Assembly (NCBI RefSeq): GCF_946479755.1
Contig: NZ_CAMLHC010000035.1
Span: forward strand, 1 to 64,000
Direction: 5' to 3'
DNA from: an uncultured Chitinophaga sp.
GTDB taxonomy: Bacteria > Bacteroidota > Bacteroidia > Chitinophagales > Chitinophagaceae
DNA: 64,000 nt
Part shown: positions 60,017-64,000 of the stretch, in pieces
How positions within the stretch are numbered: the first letter of the stretch is position 1
How the letters are laid out: each line of letters begins with the position of its first letter
The notes under the pieces: model-generated
What the model was told of the DNA's origin: nothing
Database searches by the model: none
Seen by the model: only the letters and a program-made list of their open reading frames with translations
Made by a program: the position numbers and the translations under genes

Positions 60017-60026
60017 TCTTGCCCCT

Positions 60027-60614
60027 ATGCGTCGATCTTCTTTTTCTGCATCCAATGTTATTTACACCTTGTTGTTAGGTGGATTGCTGGCCATTTTGTT
60101 CATCCCCGGCGGGAAAGTATGGTTCCTGCAACAGCTGATGAAGGTGGGCCTGTTCCAGCCGGCAGTGCCCAAAACGGCGGAAGACGCCTGGCCGGCGCCG
60201 GAAATGCTTTTCCGTGATGCCGCCACCGGCGCGCCGGTAGTGTTGTCTTCCCTGAAAGGCAAGGTGGTATTTATCAATTTCTGGGCTACCTGGTGCCCGC
60301 CCTGCCGGGCGGAGATGCCTTCCGTGGACAGGTTGTACCGGCAATGGAAAGATAACCCGGGCATGGTGTTCCTGATCGTGGATGCCGACGGTGAGCCGGA
60401 AAAGGCCGCGGCGTTCATGCGGGACAACGGCTATGTGTTGCCCGTGGCTTTGCTGACAGGGAAGGTCCCCCAAAATGTATATGATGGTACGCTGCCTACC
60501 ACGCTGATCATCGATAAGGCGGGCCGGATCGTGTTTAGGGAAACAGGGGCGGCAAATTATAGCAGTCGCCGGCTGGAGGAGTATATTCAACAGTTGCTGG
60601 CTGAAAAGCCGTAG
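60027..60614 (+). CDS. TlpA-like membrane-anchored thioredoxin
   Basis: 195 residues from the ATG at 60027, only 10 bp after the preceding terminator; a longer frame from 59886 would start within the SRPBCC gene. An N-terminal membrane helix (about 12-28) holds the thioredoxin domain in the periplasm. Active site WATWCPPC (Cys90, Cys93) is of the TlpA/ResA type; the cis-Pro is in GTLPTTLIIDKAG. It reduces disulfides or is a client of CcdA/DsbD in redox chains such as cytochrome c maturation. It appears monocistronic. Confidence 0.92.
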   Translation: MRRSSFSASNVIYTLLLGGLLAILFIPGGKVWFLQQLMKVGLFQPAVPKTAEDAWPAPEMLFRDAATGAPVVLSSLKGKVVFINFWATWCPPCRAEMPSVDRLYRQWKDNPGMVFLIVDADGEPEKAAAFMRDNGYVLPVALLTGKVPQNVYDGTLPTTLIIDKAGRIVFRETGAANYSSRRLEEYIQQLLAEKP

Positions 60615-60707
60615 TTGTTGTAAGTTTTGCAGGTGGTGTCCGCCATATCTCATACCTATCCAAAAAATGTTTACTTTTGAAGAAATATTTAGTTTACATT
60701 ATTTACT

Positions 60708-61346
60708 ATGAAAACAGATTCATTAGCCAATAAAGTGTATGTGGAGCTGCGTCGTAAGATACTGTCCAACCAGCTGGTGCCGGGCATGCGCCTGAAAGAA
60801 GACGTGTGGGCCAAGAAGACGGAAGTAAGCCGTATGGCGGTGCGGGAAGCGCTGACCAGGCTGCTGGGAGAGAACCTGGTGGTGTTCGGAGAGAAGGGCG
60901 GTTACTTTGTAAAGTCCATGACGGCCGAAGATATCCGCCAGATCCGCGAACTGCGCGAGCTGCTGGAACTGGGCGCCATCCGCATGGCCATCCCGAAGCT
61001 GGGTAAAGCAGACATTGCTGCATTGGAAAAGATCTGTGACGACTTTACCAATATGGTGAAGAGCGGCTACATGAGCGGCGCCTGCGAGGCGGATATGAAA
61101 TTCCACGAAACCCTCATTGCCCTTTCCGGCAATACGAAACTGATGGAGATATACCAGTCCAGCAATATCCCCCTGTTTCATATGAAGCTGGGCAAGATGC
61201 TGGTGCAGATGGATGACTATGAACAAACCGACGAAGAGCACCGCGCCATCCTGCAGGCCCTGAAAAATAAGGATGTGAAGAAGGCCGAAGAGGCGCTGGT
61301 AAAGCATTTGCTGCGCGGAGAAGTCACCACCCTGGAAGTCGAATAA
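60708..61346 (+). CDS. GntR-family (FadR/FCD) transcriptional regulator
   Basis: 212 residues. GntR winged helix at the N-terminus (KVYVELRRKILSNQLVPGMRLKEDVWAKKTEVSRMAVREALTRLLGENLVVF) and an FCD domain (IRELRELLELGAIRMAI, CEADMKFHETLIALSGNTKLMEIY, EEHRAILQALKNKDVKKAEEAL). The FCD ligand is probably a sugar acid or similar. An exact -7 (TACTTTTG, 60672-60679) lies upstream, near GTTTAC half-sites. It precedes the second SusC gene by 374 bp, where a GTTTACAAA inverted repeat overlaps a promoter, so that gene is a likely target. Confidence 0.92.
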   Translation: MKTDSLANKVYVELRRKILSNQLVPGMRLKEDVWAKKTEVSRMAVREALTRLLGENLVVFGEKGGYFVKSMTAEDIRQIRELRELLELGAIRMAIPKLGKADIAALEKICDDFTNMVKSGYMSGACEADMKFHETLIALSGNTKLMEIYQSSNIPLFHMKLGKMLVQMDDYEQTDEEHRAILQALKNKDVKKAEEALVKHLLRGEVTTLEVE

Positions 61347-61720
61347 CCCCCTTGTTATTTCCCCCTTTCTCCGGATTTCCCCCCATCCGGATTTTTTTGC
61401 AAATATTTTTTTGTTTACAAAATTTGAATATATTTGTAAACAGAGTGGCGAACAACTGTCCGTTCCCGGCCGGTACCAAAGCCAACGTTATGTGAAACTT
61501 GCGGGCAGTGCCGACGCATCGTGTAGCCGCGCCCGTATTATCAACCTGTAATGCCGGCATATGTTCTTACCGATCTGACAGAACAGTGAACGGTCTATAA
61601 AGTAAATCGCGAAAAAATCATCTTCCGCTGAATCTGTATCCGGCGGATGACATGTCAACAGCACCGGCGCATGACCATCATGCGCACGGGATTATCTAAC
61701 CATTTTATCTAACCAGCACT
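61347..61720 (+). other. Long leader region between gntR and the second susC gene
   Basis: About 370 bp. The first half is AT-rich and holds the operator and promoter at 61413-61441; the start site near 61445 gives a 5' leader of about 275 nt. The second half is GC-richer, without a clear gene; short GC-rich inverted segments suggest RNA structure but I cannot define one. Confidence 0.5.
61413..61441 (+). promoter_or_regulatory. GntR-type operator overlapping the promoter of the second susC gene
   Basis: Inverted repeat GTTTACAAA (61413-61421) and TTTGTAAAC (61433-61441), 11 bp spacer. It overlaps an exact -7 element TATATTTG (61429-61436). Half-sites of the same GTTTAC type occur near 60670 and 60694, before the gntR gene. 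Confidence 0.68.
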
Positions 61721-64000
61721 ATGAAAGGAACACACCTTTACCTATTTGCAACCCTGCTGTCGCTCGTCGCAGGTCTTTGCAAGCCACAAAAGCTGATGGC
61801 ACAGGAGGTCAGGGAAATCAAAGGGACGGTGCTCGACAGCGCTACCCAGGCTGCGCTTCCTGGGGTCACGGTATTTATCAAAGGCACCCAAAACGGCGCG
61901 TCAACCAACGCGGAAGGCCGCTTTACTATCCGCGCTGCCAGCAGCGATGTGCTTTCCTTCACCTACGTCGGTTATGATAAAAAAGAAACGGCTGTCGGCA
62001 ACCGCAACACTATTTTTATCTCCCTGCCTCAAAGCAAAACAACATTAAACGAAACAGTGGTCATCGGTTACGGTGCGGTAAAGAAAAGCTCGGTAACCGC
62101 CTCTGTGGCCAAAGTGGAAAACAAAATACTCGACCAGGTACCGGCCGGCCGGCCTGAAGCCGCACTGGTAGGCCGTATGGCAGGTGTGAATATATCCCAG
62201 TCCCGCGGTCAGGCGGGTGCTGCACCCACCATCCGCATCCGCGGCATCGGCTCCATCAGCGCGGGCAACGATCCGCTGATCGTCATCGATGGTATTCCCG
62301 GCGGTAACCTCGGCATGATCAATATGAACGATGTGCAATCCGTTGAAGTGCTGAAAGATGCCTCTTCTGCAGCGATCTACGGTTCACGTGCAGCCGGCGG
62401 CGTTATCCTCGTCACCATGAAAAAAGGCGTGGCAGGAAAACCGAAATTCAACTTCAACGGCTATGCAGGCCTGGGTAAGGCCATTGTACACAACGACTGG
62501 ATCACCGGTGATGAATACTATAACTATGCCGTTAAATACCAGAACCGTGAATACGGCTGGGTAGGCGGTGACGTTAGTCTCCCTGTATGGGGCGACGCCA
62601 GAAGGCCCGCCGCTTACCAGGTAAGCGACGTACTGAAAACCGGTCACGTCGTATGGCAGGACGCTGTCATGCGCACGGCCCCCATCCAGAGCTATAACAT
62701 CTCCGCCAGCGGTGGCACCGACAAAGCCACCTACTACGTGGCAGCCACTTATAAAGACGAACAAGGCGCCATGGTCAACACGTGGTTTAAAACCTATGGC
62801 CTCAGGGCCAATGTAGACGTGCAGGCCAGCAAAGTGGTGAGCGTAGGCTTTATGCTGAACCCCACCTACTCCAAACGCCGCTATAATCCTTCTGAAATTC
62901 CTAACTATTCCAAATACCCTTCTTTCGTAGATGTGCGGCGTCCCAACGGTACCTATCCCACTGCCCGCGAATACTGGGGCGCCGTGGTCACCGGGCAGGT
63001 AAACCCGATGGCTACACTCCAGGGCTCTGAATACTACGGCAGCAGCTTCAGCAACATCGGGGAAGCCTATCTGAAACTAAACCTGGCCAAGGGCCTGAGC
63101 TTCCGCTCTTCCGTAGGTACCACCATGGACTTCAGTAACCGCGATGAATTCCAGGCCTCCTGGGCTACCAGCGCCGCCAAAAATTCAGGTACCGATATCA
63201 CCACCAATAATATCAACATCCTCAACGAAAACGTGTTGAGCTACAACACCACCTTCAAAGGCGGCCACGACCTGTCGGCCATCGCAGGCGCTTCCTATCA
63301 GCGTAACGACAGCAAGGCGGTCAACCTCTACGCCGTCGCCGGTAGCTACAATAACGATATCGTACACACGATGGGCAACGCCACCCTGGCGCCCAACAGT
63401 AACACCGTGAAAAGCAAATGGGGACTTATTTCCTACTTCACCCGCGTGAACTATGGCTATAAAGACAAATACCTGCTGTCCGCCTCCATCCGTACAGACG
63501 CCAGCTCCCGCTTCGGTCCGGACAACCGCTGGGGTTACTTCCCCTCCGTGTCCGCCGCCTGGCGCGTAAAACAAGAGAGCTTCCTGAAAGACTTCCAACC
63601 GGTCAGTGACCTGAAGCTGAGGGCCAGCTGGGGCGTGACAGGCAATTTCAATATCGGCGATTTCCAGTACCTCGGACTGATGGGCAATACGTTCTACTCT
63701 CCGGGTAATGTGGTGTCCAAAGGGCAGGCCGCCATCAGCTACGGCAACAGCCGGCTCGGCTGGGAAAAAACCAAAGGCATCGATATTGGTGGTGAACTGT
63801 CTGTACTGGACAACCGCATCAGCATCGTGTTCGATTACTACGACAAACGTACCACCGACCTGCTGTACAGCATGCCGGTACCAGCCACCACCGGTTTCGG
63901 TACTACCATGACCAACATCGGCGAGATACGCAACCGCGGGATAGAGTTTGAAGTGAACACCCGTAATATTGTTGGTAAATTCAACTGGCAAACCTCGTTC
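61721..64000 (+). CDS. SusC/RagA-type TonB-dependent receptor (3' end outside window)
   Basis: The frame is open from the ATG at 61721 to the right edge (760 codons). Signal peptide to about residue 27 (ending KLMAQ), CarboxypepD_reg-like domain (IKGTVLDSATQAALPGVTVFIKG), TonB-box-like LNETVVIGYGAVKKSSVT, plug with VGRMAGVNISQSRGQ, IRIRGIGSISAGNDPLIVIDGIPGG and ASSAAIYGSRAAGGVILV, then the barrel. A SusD gene should follow outside the window. The upstream GntR regulator and its operator suggest control by an acidic sugar derivative. It opens a second glycan-import locus. Confidence 0.95.
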   Translation, partial: MKGTHLYLFATLLSLVAGLCKPQKLMAQEVREIKGTVLDSATQAALPGVTVFIKGTQNGASTNAEGRFTIRAASSDVLSFTYVGYDKKETAVGNRNTIFISLPQSKTTLNETVVIGYGAVKKSSVTASVAKVENKILDQVPAGRPEAALVGRMAGVNISQSRGQAGAAPTIRIRGIGSISAGNDPLIVIDGIPGGNLGMINMNDVQSVEVLKDASSAAIYGSRAAGGVILVTMKKGVAGKPKFNFNGYAGLGKAIVHNDWITGDEYYNYAVKYQNREYGWVGGDVSLPVWGDARRPAAYQVSDVLKTGHVVWQDAVMRTAPIQSYNISASGGTDKATYYVAATYKDEQGAMVNTWFKTYGLRANVDVQASKVVSVGFMLNPTYSKRRYNPSEIPNYSKYPSFVDVRRPNGTYPTAREYWGAVVTGQVNPMATLQGSEYYGSSFSNIGEAYLKLNLAKGLSFRSSVGTTMDFSNRDEFQASWATSAAKNSGTDITTNNINILNENVLSYNTTFKGGHDLSAIAGASYQRNDSKAVNLYAVAGSYNNDIVHTMGNATLAPNSNTVKSKWGLISYFTRVNYGYKDKYLLSASIRTDASSRFGPDNRWGYFPSVSAAWRVKQESFLKDFQPVSDLKLRASWGVTGNFNIGDFQYLGLMGNTFYSPGNVVSKGQAAISYGNSRLGWEKTKGIDIGGELSVLDNRISIVFDYYDKRTTDLLYSMPVPATTGFGTTMTNIGEIRNRGIEFEVNTRNIVGKFNWQTSF

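Noticed and set aside
1..64000. tRNA, rRNA, CRISPR or insertion sequences
   Set aside because: No T-loop-like GTTCRANNC ends with matching acceptor stems, no regular direct repeats with spacers and no transposase-like frame were seen.

Overview
The window looks like chromosome from a member of the Bacteroidota, most likely a soil-type Chitinophagaceae (Chitinophaga-like). The signs are two SusC-type receptors (one paired with SusD), a type 9 secretion sorting domain, M43 and GH78 secreted enzymes, few purine-rich ribosome sites, and promoters of the Bacteroidota form TTTG/TTG - about 20 bp - TAnnTTTG. The genus is inferred from general protein similarity, not from a marker gene. I found no rRNA, tRNA, CRISPR array, insertion sequence or prophage.

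Layout. 1-3.1 kb: a carbohydrate-type cluster (partial DUF1349 protein, SGNH esterase, LacI regulator) with a paired LacI-type operator in front of the esterase. 3.4-9.2 kb: OmpA-like lipoprotein, SpxH/DsbA-like thioredoxin-fold protein, outer-membrane beta-barrel protein, a stand-alone DUF2867 domain and a DinB-fold protein. 9.2-15.3 kb: a five-gene leftward operon that appears to combine ergothioneine synthesis (egtD, egtB) and import (EgtU-like permease/binding protein, EgtV-like ATPase), with a flavin disulfide reductase as first gene. The binding domain of the EgtU-like protein has its two halves in swapped order. 15.6-22.7 kb: dusB, a secreted protein of unknown function, an EF-G paralogue behind a long leader holding a 39-codon ORF, a 16-residue peptide ORF and two intrinsic terminators, then an aldo/keto reductase. 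22.7-25.8 kb: GntR regulator with a three-half-site operator, TauE/SafE exporter, DUF1634 protein and a convergent class V PLP enzyme.

25.9-38.2 kb: GH3 glycosidase, cation/proton antiporter, AraC-like regulator, Bcr/CflA-type MFS pump, a 1205-residue M43 metalloprotease with triplicated modules and a T9SS sorting domain, a CoA-transferase and a small secreted protein. 38.4-49.4 kb: membrane-tethered DNA/RNA endonuclease, two convergent overlapping GT2 glycosyltransferases, MsbA-like ABC exporter, orphan HPt protein, membrane protein, sulfatase, two small unknown proteins, and a truncated haemoglobin divergent from an HxlR regulator. 49.4-64 kb: a protein of unknown function, a SusC-SusD-rhamnosidase (GH78) locus, an orphan TIGR04325-type methyltransferase, an ArsR-SRPBCC pair with twin operators, a TlpA-like thioredoxin, and a GntR regulator upstream of a second SusC gene that runs off the right edge.

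The most interesting points are the combined ergothioneine locus with its permuted binding domain and its flavoprotein, and the attenuator-like leader of the EF-G paralogue. All functions are read from sequence and memory of families; no search was run.
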